From positions 88,041,801 through 88,105,800 of the forward strand of contig OX465582.1 of assembly GCA_950022655.1 (NCBI GenBank): a DNA stretch of 64,000 nt, written 5' to 3'. The translations under genes were made by a program, and so were the position numbers. Each line of letters opens with the position of its first letter. Position 1 is the first letter of the stretch. The notes below the pieces were generated by a model. That model was given only the letters and a program-made list of their open reading frames with translations, was not told the origin of the DNA and did no database searches. This DNA is from Alentia gelatinosa. Taxonomy: Eukaryota; Annelida; Polychaeta; Phyllodocida; Polynoidae. Below, piece after piece: positions 54,243 to 64,000 of the stretch.

Positions 54243-55146
54243 ATGCATAGGGCGAAATGGGCCATGTATTTGTTGAGGTTTGATGAGCCATCGTATTTTC
54301 CTCAGATAACGATGGGCTTCTGGGCTACTGCCTTTCCCTCAAGACAGGGGCTCCCCTTGAGGAACACTCTGTCCACCGGGCCGTCCTAACTCACCAGGGA
54401 AAATCTGTCAAACACCCCCTTCTCCCCCACCGGGCACCTCTTGGCATCTTCTTTGGTCCCCGACCCTCTTTCCAATCCCTCCAGGGCCAACTAGGAGGGC
54501 CTCCCCTGTGAGTGGCTCCCCACCGAGTCATCGATGCAGCCATCCCCTGGCCGGGACCCTTCCCCCCTTTTATCGCCCACTCCTGCATAGGGTTGGGAGG
54601 CTTGATATCTCCGGTGGCCCCCAGGGCCTCCCTGGGCTCTACCTCTTCCCGTCAGTCACCTGTGGGTTGGGCCGTCAATTGATCAGCCATATTCTCCTTG
54701 TCGTCCTATCTCCGTGAAACTCCCGGTTACCTCAACCACACTTCCTCCTAGACAATGATCAGGGCCCCTTCACCCCTTGCGCTAGGCAGTCGCTCTCCTC
54801 AGCCGTGGGCTCCATGCTATTATCTCACCCCAGATATCTTTTCTCCATAGATATTTAGGAAAAATATCCAATGGGGGAAAATGTCACAAATATTAGCCCA
54901 TTAGTCAATATTAAGGGTGAGATAAATTCAGAAACCCATTCAAGTTTAGGGTCAGAGCTCGATCCCATCTCATTTGAATCACATAGCAATTCACACGGCT
55001 TCGCCTTGTGAATTACTATGTGATTCAAACTCGATGGGATACAAGCTCAGACCCTAAACTTTCATGGGTTTCCTCTATATGATCCCAGCAATCATCTTCA
55101 GAAAACACTTTGAGGGAAGTGTCACCTATCCCACAGCTGCCACCAA
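54243..55146 (-). pseudogene. Ty3/gypsy leader and gag remnant, copy 2, with inserted hairpin
   Basis: 54243-54767 closely repeats 52836-53360. About 345 bp (54768-55112), including the hairpin-family element, interrupt the leader between AATGATCAGG and TCACCTATCCC, which are contiguous in copy 1. The leader then joins the LTR at 55147. Confidence 0.7.
54820..55085. repeat. Large hairpin, GCGAAGCC family, copy 4
   Basis: TATCTCACCCCAGATATCTTTTCTCCATAG, AAGGGTGAGATAAATTCAGAAACC, then a stem with CACACGGCTTCGCCTTGTG at the tip. Inserted in the gypsy leader, so it is younger than that retroelement copy. Confidence 0.75.
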
Positions 55147-55551
55147 TGTAATGGGTTTTCCAAAAACAACAACACCAGAATTAAAGTATCAGTGTGAGTC
55201 CACTTTATTGCTGTTCCTACCAGTTACAAGACCTCAGTCTGCTAAGTTTGTGATCATGCTAAGCAGTGAATCTGTAACCTCGTCTTCTGGAGTGAGTCAG
55301 GCTAAGTGTTGGTGACGTCTGCGCTCAGAGAGCTGAACTGTCAGAATGTCCGAACCTGCCTCCGCAGCCTATATTTATACCTAGAGGATGATGTCACACT
55401 GGTCCACTCCGCGTCCACCACTGCCGAACTGCGGTGCCATGCGGTGGCATTCGGTGTGGTTCGGTGAAGTGCGTCCCCCTTCCCCTCTGCCTGTGGCATA
55501 AGGCGCACAACCATGCCAGGCCTCCCGGACCACTGCCCAATGCCCATTACA
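55147..55551 (-). mobile_element. Ty3/gypsy LTR, complete, 405 bp
   Basis: TGTAATGGG at 55147 and CCCATTACA at 55551 are inverted, giving the TG...CA form. On the minus strand: a TATA box (GGTATAAATATAGG, about 55370-55384), a polyA signal AATAAA (complement of TTTATT at 55204-55209) and then the 3' end. The leader with the primer binding site follows at 55146. No second LTR was found. Confidence 0.8.
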
Positions 55552-56199
55552 CTATGTTGAAAACTTATCTTTTGATAGTGACTGTTGAAGACAAACACAA
55601 TCGAAGTCTGCAAGCTTCCTACAAATGTGGACTTAATAGCTTGAATGAATGATACATGTATATAGACAGCAAGGACCTATAACAATGTGTGGGTGCATGG
55701 TGATTTAGTAAAAGGGGTAAATCTACACAAATCAACTTTGAACAAGGATAATGTCCAAATTAGGAAAAAGATGTCTGTGAATATTTTCCGATGCAATGTA
55801 CTTGATATGTATAAGCTTTTTTCCCCTGTGAATTTGGACATATAACTGCTGAAAGGGTTGAAGGCTATTGTATTTGGTATGTAGATATGGTCATGTACAT
55901 AATTTACTTGTGAGTGGGGAAATCACCAAAAAAATAGTGTTTGCTGGGATGAAGAGGAAAAATTGTCTAATAAAACAAACATATAATTCATGGTTTGTTT
56001 TCTTTTATTTACAAGGATAAAACAAATAATCTGCTTACATCCTACTAACTTTGCATGGTTATAAAATATTCACTAAATGCTTGTTTGCAAAGTTAAATTA
56101 TAACAGAAACTAAAGGCAATACTTAAGTACCGTCATAAAATGGAGTCTATGAAGCATGAACACACTTTCTTACATCTGATCTTCACATAAAATGAAAAC

Positions 56200-57270
56200 C
56201 TGGTTAAAACCACCTTGTAAAGAACTTGTGCAGATGTGATCTAATATCTAATCATTAACCCATCATAAACATTATTGGTGTACTTTATTTCGTTTAATCT
56301 ATCATTGTTACCTGACCGTCTGTATAAAAGTACTGCATAACTTTCTATTGTGAGCGCGACCTGGCAGAAGAACGGCCTAGCTGAACCAGTCAATCATTAT
56401 AAACATAATGACCAGAATAAAAAATAAAGTGTTCTTGGTCAGTATTGTAGAAGGTGGAGGCATAGTTTACTTCTGAAGTCAGTCCATTGTGCATAATTGT
56501 AAATCATCATTAATTCTGCTGTTGGACTATACCACCTTTTAACTATATTATGCTAATTTATTTGGGACGCTTCCAACCCTACGTCACTGGTCATGCACCC
56601 TCACACTACCTTCAGTCTTCACTGGGTACAGAAGTTTATTTTCCAACCCACCCACATCCTTTTTTAAAACAAAAATGTCATACTTTCATGTTTAATGTCT
56701 CTTATAATTTACTTGTATTTTATTCTATTCATCAATCATATTTCAATGGCTTTCTAAGTCATAGGACCTGCCTGTCCCCAATTTTATTGTATCACGTTTT
56801 ATCATAAATAAGGTCTAATAAATAAATTATCTTAAGGCAGTCAAGCATTTGTCATAATTATTCGAGAAATGTCTTCAGGTCAACTAGGAGTATTCATGGG
56901 TTTTTTAATATTTGCTCAACAGTTTTGTTCATATAATGAACTTCTATTATGCCAGTCTATTACATGACTGCTCATGGTAATTTTGCCAGGCACATATATC
57001 GATAAATATAACATAAAAGCATATCAGGTTTAGTACATCGTTATACCTGTTACTCTCACTGGAAATATACCAAGGTTGTTAGACTCTAGGAGAATTTGAC
57101 TCCTTTTACTGTTGATGAAAGTTTGAGACCTTTGAGTTGATCCGTTGCAGTATAATCATCAGGGAAATAACGGGACCAATGATCTCAAGCAGTTGATAAA
57201 AACCGAAGTCACAATGATTCTGTGCCAAGTATAGGACCCTCTCCTCTTTAGATAAGGGCAGGGCTAGAGC
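56200..57270. other. Duplicate-unit flank, no supported gene
   Basis: AT-rich sequence. It only partly matches unit 1 because unit 1 carries later insertions. Contains AATAAATAAATT near 56817 and no convincing exon. Confidence 0.4.
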
Positions 57271-57273
57271 CTC

Positions 57274-57908
57274 CTATTCCTTACAGATTTTCTTTATTTC
57301 ACTGATGGTGTCTCCTTTACAGTCTGTACATGCATTATATCCAGGTGCATTTGGGCACTTTTCGCTGCACTTCCTTCCGGATGTGACAAGTTTCACGATT
57401 TTCATATGGCGTGGTTCTTGAAGTAGAGCCTTCCGACTAAGAATATGAACAAGAGTGTTTAGCTTGATATCACAGAAACCCACTTGGCCTCGTAGCTCAG
57501 AAAAAGGGGTGCTGATTGAATACTTCAGACATTTTTCACGTAACTGGCGTAGATTCCATTTCTCTGCTAGTACCAGGCTCTTGATGCTAGGCCCTGCAGA
57601 CATCAGATCACAAATAAGCTGCTTCGATGGCTCTTGGTTCTCAGACTGTTCTAACTTAAATCGCAAGACCTCAACTAGTGATGCCGCCTCCAATTTGTTA
57701 AAGTCAGGATCGGTCTCTAAGTCTGAAATAGGTATGTGCTTGATATGCTCGAGGCATTCTTCATGCAGTTCTGGTAATGAATATGTATCTGATAAAATCA
57801 AGCCACTGAGACATGGTGGACTAGCCAGCAGGTGTTCTTCACACCTTTTTGTCACATGATCCATTTGGTACTCTTGTGCCAACTTCAGGAGATGCTGAAC
57901 ATTATTTC
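57274..57908 (-). CDS. BTB protein C-terminal exon, copy B
   Basis: Acceptor TCTTTCATTTATAG; the exon starts at 57908 with GA and reads NNVQHLLKLAQEYQMDHV to EIKKICKE (stop at 57274). It has the same two helical repeats as copy A (ILSDTYSLPELHEECLEHIKH..., LVLAEKWNLRQLREKCLKYSI...) and the same C-x3-C-x8-C-x2-C cluster. The upstream BTB exon (61879-62116) ends in phase 1, so joining it to this exon gives CIDG-NNVQHLL, the sequence expected across the middle of a BTB domain. The intron would be about 4.0 kb. This is the most direct partner of that exon. Confidence 0.85.
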
Positions 57909-58690
57909 CTATAAATGAAAGAAGTATTGTGAGTTAGTCATTGATTTCCATCAGCATTTTTTAATGCAAAGTGGTGTTAGAGACCGAGACGATCAAGGCT
58001 GCAAGCTGAATGACCTTTAGCAGTTTGTTTTTGTTCTGCTTCAGGTGCTTCACTGCTATGGACGGAGACCATACCTTTCTCATATAGAATAACTGAAGAA
58101 TGAATTCTCTAAATATACTTAAAATCAGTATGATCTTAGTTATCTAACACAGAATTTAAAGGTTAAATGAGACTTACCTTTTATATGTGATATTTGACCT
58201 AAATTTGAAAAAAAATCTTTCATTGTGATAATCGAGAAGACCATTCCATGGAAATTTCTTTTCAAGGAACTCTCTTTACACTTGTCCCAACCAAATATTT
58301 TTTCAAAACCTGATACAGATATGGGAAGCACTGTTATAATGACCAACTAAGAGAACTGTGTATTCAAAATATACACTGTAAACAAACAGATGGGATGCCT
58401 AATGCACTCTCCCAGCAATGGGCCAAGAGAGAAAGACTACACTTAATAATATCAATAACCCCTAACACACTTTAACTGATTCTTTTGCATCCCATACTAT
58501 TGGATCACACATACAGCACCCCATAGTAGAGATCAGATGGACCACACAGTTCCTGCCACACACCGTTGACGCGGAAACATCCCAGTTAATAAGATTCAAT
58601 ACACCATATGTATGGATCCCAACCAATAATGAGGTCGATACTCGTGTATGCAAGTAGCACGCGCTACACAGCGTGGCTACCACTCTCGTC

Positions 58691-58800
58691 ACTGGAGAGG
58701 TTGGTGATCAAATCTATGAGATGAATTCAGGCAGAAATCTCGCCCCTACACATTTACCGACGTAAGAGATCTTTTGCTTCCCACACCACATAGACACTGA
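58691..58800 (-). mobile_element. SINE-like repeat, internal fragment
   Basis: GATCAAATCTATGAGATGAATTCAGG...CCCACACCACATAGACA only, within the BTB intron. Confidence 0.6.
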
Positions 58801-59850
58801 CTGTGACTTCCGAACCTCCATATCTCACCTTGGTTGTCTAGAAGGGACCATTTTGATTAAATCTAGCTCTTAGGTATCTCTCAGTAGGTGGGGAAGACTC
58901 TGAAATAATGCAGTTTTTAGAATTCTCCCTGAGGACGGCGCTGATAGCCAAAAGCGGTCAGCCACATAGATCTAGATGAAGTAGAGAGGTGTCATTTCCC
59001 ACAACTCCTGACATTAGGAGTTCAATAAAATGCATTTCGAATTGATGTCATATGTTCTACATCACTAAATTCAGTAAAAAGCAGTATGATAACACCATGC
59101 AAAGCCCTTATATAGCATTTTTTCATATGACTACTTTGGTACACATATAACCAGAACATACATCAGTATCACATATAGTTCTCATTACTTAACATTCCAA
59201 TTATCATCATCAGAAGATTTAGCATTAAGCCTATAAGACACCGAAATTTGTTCCAGATTCATCCCGATCATCGGCTCGGTGAGAGTCGGGAATACAATTA
59301 TAGGTCATGATGACTCTTACCGACCACACCTCCTCCTTTTATAACCTCGTAAATTACCCGGGTTAAGATCAAAGAGAGCCGCCGTGAGCCGAGCCGGGGT
59401 GAGCCACGGGCCGCTGGTGTGGAATCATAGAAATTAATTCAAAGTTTAATAACTTCGGATCCAATTAAGATATCTGGAAACGGTTTTCAGGTTAATAATG
59501 TCAGGTATATAATCGCCTCTGTCTCTCCTACAAATCGGTGTAAGGAACTTCTAAATCGGACTAGGGGATAGGTAGCATCGCTATTCAAATGGCCAACACA
59601 GAATCGGTAAGTGAGAGTGAGTACACCAAAATCTTAAGGTCGGGGACAGTAGGTCATATCTGACATGGTAGTAATGCCCGACGCGTCGGGAAAAGCAATA
59701 AAATCGGGTAGGTGAAGTGCGTACACCGACCCGATTGATGCAGATTGTCACAGACCCGACGGATCAGAGGATTCATCATCACTACTGTTGTCATTGTCTT
59801 GTGGTGTAGGCGGTGGTAGCTGAAGTAATGTAGGGATCTAGGGATTTAGG
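58801..59850. other. BTB intron sequence, no supported feature
   Basis: Mixed composition. A GAGAGCCGCCGTGAGCCGAGCCGGGGTGAGCC run near 59370 is GC-rich and has internal short repeats, but no feature could be assigned. Confidence 0.35.
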
Positions 59851-59860
59851 GCAGAGTTAA

Positions 59861-60303
59861 TCAAACTGGCATACACAGTCCATCTTCGAGCTGCCATCCA
59901 TTACCAAAGGGTGCGGGATGGCTCCTGAGGTCATTATGTATTTGGAGATAGGCAACATAGTTCACCCTCTGCAGATGAAGGTCCAAAGTGTCCTTCTCTG
60001 GGGGAAGGCACATGGTCTTTTTCTTCTTCTGTCCTCTCCAATTTTTGGCTTTTGCTTCTCCCAAGCTTGCAATTTTAAGGTCAACATAGACAAACTTAAG
60101 AACAAACTTCAAAAGTTCAGCAATAGTATTTGGCATGATAAGAAGATGCTACCCGTAGTTTGAGAGTAGGAGTTGAGCTTCCATGGGCTTGTGACCGTTT
60201 CTAAGATTACTTTCTTCCTTATGTCATAGAAGCCAGATGTGTGGCCACCTCCAGTTAGCACATGAAAAGAGATTAGACGTAGACTCGTGGCACTTGAGCA
60301 CAA
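59861..60303 (-). pseudogene. Fragment of a multicopy invertebrate protein (HALTGCDT / LPP..H.R..YQ family)
   Basis: The frame at 60303-60109 reads ISFHVLTGGGHTSGFYDIRKK, which resembles the recurring FHALTGCDTTSSFFGKGKK motif of a very abundant, uncharacterised protein family in molluscs and corals. The next frame (60136-59861) reads TMCLPPEKDTLDLHLQRVNY and APFGNGWQLEDG, resembling the C-terminal LPPT--L--H--R-NYQ...GHGW---DG motif of the same family. The two pieces are in order but in different frames, and the GCD motif is lost (GGG), so this is a decayed copy in the BTB intron. Recognition is from memory of the family, not from a search. Confidence 0.5.
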
Positions 60304-60384
60304 TTCTTTTGCATCAACCAGTTGGTTCTTCCTGGGTATGAAGAGACAACCCTGTTTAATGTAGGCAATGCACGATGCTTTTGT

Positions 60385-60990
60385 TTGTTTGTTTGTCTGG
60401 GTAGTTTAACGTCCAATTTGTTCAATTAGACTTGCACGATGCTTGGATGTAATTGTCAGTGTCCTCGGAATCAATCACACCTGCTTCCATTATGAATCAT
60501 TCCTAGTCTGAGCTTACACAAACACAACATTTGGAAGGTGAGACTGTCCAGCACCTGTCAGTGTGTCATTCTTAAAATCATCATTGTCCACTACTGATGC
60601 AGCTGGTTCACCATGCTGTAGCTCTTACTTTGGGTTTGATGGAATCTATAAGATGAATGTAGGTAGAATTCTCACCCCTACACATTTACCGAGGTGAGAG
60701 TTCTTTTACTTCCCACACCACATAGACATAGTATGAGAAAGATTGGCCTTTCATATAGCAGTAAATCTACCACTGCTGGGGGTGAAGGAGAAGAGTGGCT
60801 GCAGTGGGGCTCGAACCCACAAAGTCTGACAACCTTGGGATTACAAGTCCAGTGCTCTTTACCACTGAGCCCTAGCCCGATCGCTTTATTTATGCTTGCG
60901 TGCAAGTATATCCGGTCTGCACCACGAGGTGGCAAGGTGACCAAGAGGGTGAACAGACTGGTAATTGCTGTCCACCCCAGCAGACTGACT
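60385..60990 (-). mobile_element. SINE-like repeat, longest copy
   Basis: Tail ACGTTAAACTACCCAGACAAAC at 60385-60415; body 60625-60800; tRNA-like head 60797-60868 (CTCAGTGGTAAAGAGCACTGG...GGGTTCGAGCCCC on the minus strand); leader with TGCTGGGGTGGACAGCAATTACC to about 60980. The stretch 60430-60620 is an insertion. Confidence 0.75.
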
Positions 60991-61025
60991 GAGACTGCAC
61001 ACTTCATCTCCCTCTCATCCATTAA

Positions 61026-61386
61026 CCCTTTGGCGCCGGGTGATGCCTTAAGGCATCGCCGACCGTGGCCCGATGATGCCTTAAGGCATCGCTGTGTGTG
61101 GCCGGGTGATGCCTTAAGGCATCAGACCTACAAAATCATAGTTTATGTGTAATAACTATGTAACTAATTGATCAATGGTGATGAATTTTTCATAGAATGT
61201 TTGTATAATATACTTATGATTCTGAAATACTCATAAAATAATATTAGAGATCACATGTTTTATCACGTGATCAAACAGTAAAATTATTAAAATTGGCTTG
61301 AAATGACCCGTCCCCTGGTGGTATGTACTAACACCCTACCCGGCCTTACAGACATTGCTTCCCCAGAGGTGCCCGGCATGAAAGGG
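61026..61386. mobile_element. piggyBac-like MITE, TTAA flanked, second copy
   Basis: TTAA at 61022-61025 and 61387-61390. Ends CCCTTTGGCGCCGGG and complement CCCTTTCATGCCGGG. Three GATGCCTTAAGGCATC palindromes lie near the left end. Closely matches 49171-49542. Confidence 0.85.
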
Positions 61387-61878
61387 TTAACTCTCTCATG
61401 AGTTGGTGGAACTGGCTCCTCCTCCTGATCTGAGTTAGTTTTAGTTGCCAGCCTCTTGCCCTTTGACCTGTCCCCTTGCTCATCTGCTATCTTGACTCCT
61501 TCATCTAAGCAACATGTAGGTAAACCTTAACACGGTAAAACATAAAACTTGGGTTGTCAAGGGACAAAAGTCACTCAGTGTACTGGCAGAGTGCTAATTT
61601 CTTTGGGGGAACCGAAGAACTTGCTTCACAATTTGTAAAATTCCAATTTGGGCCTGGAAGTGGACTGAAAATAAGTGACTGCCAATGTTTTACTAAGAGC
61701 TGCCACTGCTTATAAGGCGAGTGCTATATCTCCATTGATATCCTACCGACCAACAAAAAGAAGTACACTATTAATTTCACCATATATTCATTTGTGATAA
61801 TCCATAATGTGATAAATATTGAGAAAGAAATGAATCTGTTTGCAATCAGTGACTTATCTAAAGCAAAGAATTTCTTAC

Positions 61879-62116
61879 CATCTATACACTTGTTCGGGGG
61901 ATGCACAACCTTCATGAAATCCTCAAATTCTTCAAAATCTTTGCCAGGCAGGTTGATCTCGTCACAGTTTTTCTCCTTGAAATCACCCTCGAACATCGCA
62001 CTGAACACAGATGACGACATGGCCAGTGTGGCTTTGTTAACGTAGAGTTTCTTGTCATCAATGACGAGCACAAGGTCGCCATACGTCCAGGGGGCGGAGA
62101 AGTCCATACTAGTCAT
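61879..62116 (-). CDS. BTB/POZ protein, N-terminal coding exon
   Basis: Starts with ATG at 62116. An in-frame TGA lies three codons upstream, so this is the first coding exon. A good acceptor (TGTTCTCCAG) just upstream near 62135 implies a 5' UTR intron. Reads MTSMDFSAPWTYGDLVLVID, then KKLYVNKATLAMSSSVFSAM, FEGDFKEK and HPPNKCID: strands and helices of a BTB fold in the usual order. The donor G|GTAAGAAAT at 61879 leaves phase 1, matching both downstream exons. Such proteins commonly act as Cullin-3 adaptors or scaffolds in cytosol or nucleus. BTB proteins with N-terminal MATH domains exist, but none is visible here. Confidence 0.85.
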
Positions 62117-62219
62117 CAGATGTCAGAGTTTCAGCTGGAGAACATGCAGAAAAATGTGAATTAATGAGATGGAAACAGAGGCTGGTTACACTAGCTATTC
62201 TGTAGCCTACCTCATGTTC

Positions 62220-62570
62220 ATAGGGAGCCAAAGTGAACCCGTTGCAACCACAGATAGCCGGTTACAAAATACTATTTCCGGGTATAGGCGCTCAGTACTT
62301 TGACTATGTAGGTTTGAGATTATATGTGTCATTCTCCAATCTTTTAGATCCAAATTTTTAATAAACTTAACAACTGTCATCGTAGTTTCGAAGTTATTCA
62401 GAGACGATAGTAGTAAACTACACTTCAAAAGTAACAAAAGAGACCAAAAACGAAAGTCTAGCCTCAAACCCCCATAGCTTTAGCACTAAGCCTCGTTCTT
62501 ACTGGCCACCGGAAACGGAGTTTTGTAGGTGGGTATCTGTGGTTTCAGCAGGTTCACTTTGGCTCCCTAT
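62220..62570. mobile_element. Inverted-repeat element, copy 2, upstream of BTB exon
   Basis: ATAGGGAGCCAAAGTGAACC...CAGATA at the left, TATCTGTGGTTT...GGTTCACTTTGGCTCCCTAT at the right. Interior as at 13463-13809. It lies about 85 bp upstream of the exon border near 62135, in the 5' UTR intron or promoter region of the BTB gene. Confidence 0.8.
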
Positions 62571-62925
62571 CGAGAATATATGGTCCATGACTGTAGTACT
62601 TACTAGAGTTGCTGGACCCACATGGCTCAAACGGGAATGGTTCTGGTAAAGCACTAAGTATTTGATCTACTTCTATTATAATCCTGAGCGTTTAATATAA
62701 CTTGAAAGAGGCAATTTGATGTTGTTCACGCTCGCTGTTATTCACAGAAAGAAAGATAACGACTCCCCATCTCGTTGGTCAAGTTGTTCTACATGTCGGT
62801 CATTAAACGGAAAAACGTACAATTTCTCTGCCTTTCACATTCTACAGAAGCTCATATTAAATCTATTTATCTAACAGAATTATATTTAGTAATCATGGAC
62901 ACGGAACATTATAATATTACAGAAA
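62571..62925. other. No supported feature
   Basis: AT-rich. Could contain the non-coding first exon of the BTB gene, but no promoter motif was recognised. Confidence 0.3.
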
Positions 62926-62927
62926 TT

Positions 62928-63230
62928 TATCTCATCCCTGGTATTTTTTCTCCATAGACTTAACATTGGAAACTCGTATCTAACGCCCATTAGATATTTC
63001 AGAAAAATATCCAATGGGGGATTATGTCACAAATGATAGTCCATTAGTCAATGTGAAGGGTGAGATAAATTCTGAAACCCATTCAAGTTTAGTGTCAGAG
63101 TTCGATCCAATCTCGTTTCAATCACTATGTAATTCACGCGGCTTCGCCTTGTGAATTACTACGTGATTCAAACTCGATGGGATACGAGCTTAGACCCTAA
63201 ACTCTCATAGGTTTCCGCTATAGTATATAT
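62928..63230. repeat. Large hairpin, GCGAAGCC family, full-length copy 5
   Basis: TTATCTCATCCCTGGTATTTTTTCTCCATAG, GAACTCGTATC-AACGCCCATTAGATATTTC, AAGGGTGAGATAAATTCTGAAACCC, then the stem CAAGTTTAGTGTCAGAGTTCGATCC...GGGATACGAGCTTAGACCCTAAAC with CGCGGCTTCGCCTTGTG at the tip. Confidence 0.75.
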
Positions 63231-63689
63231 AGGGGGATTCTTTCTGTACAGTGACCAATAGTACAAAAAGATGTTACCATTGCCCCGTAAAAAAACCCAT
63301 CTCAGATTCATGAAATCTGCCCTTACAGAAGAATCATACAGGCCTTTCTGGGATACTTTGAATTGTGATTTGATCTTTATTTTAAGTATTTTAGAAAAAA
63401 GTTTTTATGACTACAGATTGATACTGTCTGGGAGTGTTGCTTGAAATAAAAAAAGACATCAAAAGTATCCCCAGAGATGAAAATCATTAAAAAAATGCAT
63501 CAGTAACTTTGATTTGCCCTTCTATCTTTATTCAAACTCAAAGTATCCGTAGGGGTAGGGTCAGGCGAGTGGTGGTGTGTTCCCTTTACACTAAAGGGTG
63601 CTGATCCTTGCTGTGTGGGGATTCCGTTGGACGATAAAACAAGTTTTTCGCAGGGTAACCAATGTTCGCATCACACCGGTCATCCTTGG
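63231..63689. other. No supported feature
   Basis: AT-rich, with short A-runs. No repeat end or exon confirmed. Confidence 0.3.
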
Positions 63690-64000
63690 GGACGTACGGC
63701 AGTCTTAGCCAGTGTACCCGGCCCTGTACAGGGCCGGGTTCCTCTGCCATAGAGCCCTCCAACGGGGTTGTTATTTCATACTGCGCACACTCTGACATAT
63801 CTGGGGAAAAAATCGAATCGATAAATATATAACCATTTGTCTTTGCCAACCTTCAAAACAGCTGTCTCTTATGTTAAAATTGTGTATTTAGAGGTAGTTT
63901 TACAGTAGAGCTTGGCTTGTTCCCAAGTCCAGCCATTTTGTTCAGTCTTCCTCGCTGGTTCCCAAACTGTAAAGTTTCTCGCCTATTCACATAGGACAGC
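63690..64000. repeat. Dispersed repeat, same as 33050-33385, cut by window edge
   Basis: CTTAGCCAGTGTACCCGGCCCTGTACAGG...CATAGAGCCCTCCAACG and AGTCCAGCCATTTTGTTCAGTC match the first copy. The final bases CATAGGACAGC correspond to CATAGAACAGC at 33376. Confidence 0.75.

Larger units (their letters stand above)
55574..58690. repeat. Segmental duplication, unit 2
   Basis: See unit 1. It begins about 20 bp beyond the LTR, so the LTR lies at or near the duplication border. Confidence 0.85.

Noticed and set aside
60797..60868. tRNA-Thr genes on the minus strand at several sites
   Set aside because: All copies are embedded in the same repeat body, with mismatched anticodon stems. They are best explained as SINE heads.

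Overview
The window reads as repeat-rich, AT-rich nuclear DNA of an animal: spliced genes with GT/AG introns, polyA signals, tRNA-derived SINE-like repeats, many hairpin and inverted-repeat DNA elements, (TA)n tracts, and Ty3/gypsy and Penelope-like retroelement debris. The most telling gene is a neuropeptide precursor with 16 GWG-KR amidation/cleavage modules, mostly KR-RGW-G-KR. Precursors for RGWamide, the relative of molluscan APGWamide, are known from annelids, so the source is most likely a lophotrochozoan (annelid, brachiopod, phoronid, nemertean or an unusual mollusc). The sequence alone does not fix the phylum.

Layout. 1-1005: repeat debris, then the last coding exon (853-1005, +) of a gene that starts outside the window. 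1012-12380: almost entirely nested transposable elements and palindromes, including TTAGGG-bearing foldback elements, two near-identical 174-bp palindromes and a TTAA-flanked piggyBac-like element. 12380-14280: one inverted-repeat element, otherwise unassigned. 14280-16680: a 74-bp satellite and a 1.3-kb G-rich minisatellite leading to a compact promoter (CRE, TATA, Inr). 16891-18128: the RGWamide gene. 18129-41900: interspersed elements, an LTR-like promoter block (about 25.8-26.1 kb), pogo-like elements with TA target sites, and SINEs. 42135-45664 (+): an EF-hand, calmodulin-like gene in at least four exons, first exon not found. 47519-62116 (-): a BTB gene with one N-terminal exon (61879-62116) and two duplicated terminal exons (57274-57908 and 47519-48159), both in matching splice phase. 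The two terminal exons lie in a tandem segmental duplication of about 3.2 kb (45.77-48.99 and 55.57-58.69 kb). A decayed Ty3/gypsy element and a Penelope-like fragment fill the gap between the two units. 59.8-63.2 kb: a repeated-protein pseudogene, SINE, piggyBac-like and inverted-repeat elements, and the edge of one more dispersed repeat.

The EF-hand and BTB genes are convergent. The segmental duplication begins just past the EF-hand stop codon, so the second unit carries a copy of that gene's 3' tail. Three genes have repeats touching functional sites: a foldback element starts 7 bp after the stop of the 853-1005 exon, an inverted-repeat element ends about 22 bp before an EF-hand splice acceptor, and another lies about 85 bp upstream of BTB exon 1. 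All repeat calls come from reading the window and comparing copies by eye. No alignment or database search was run.
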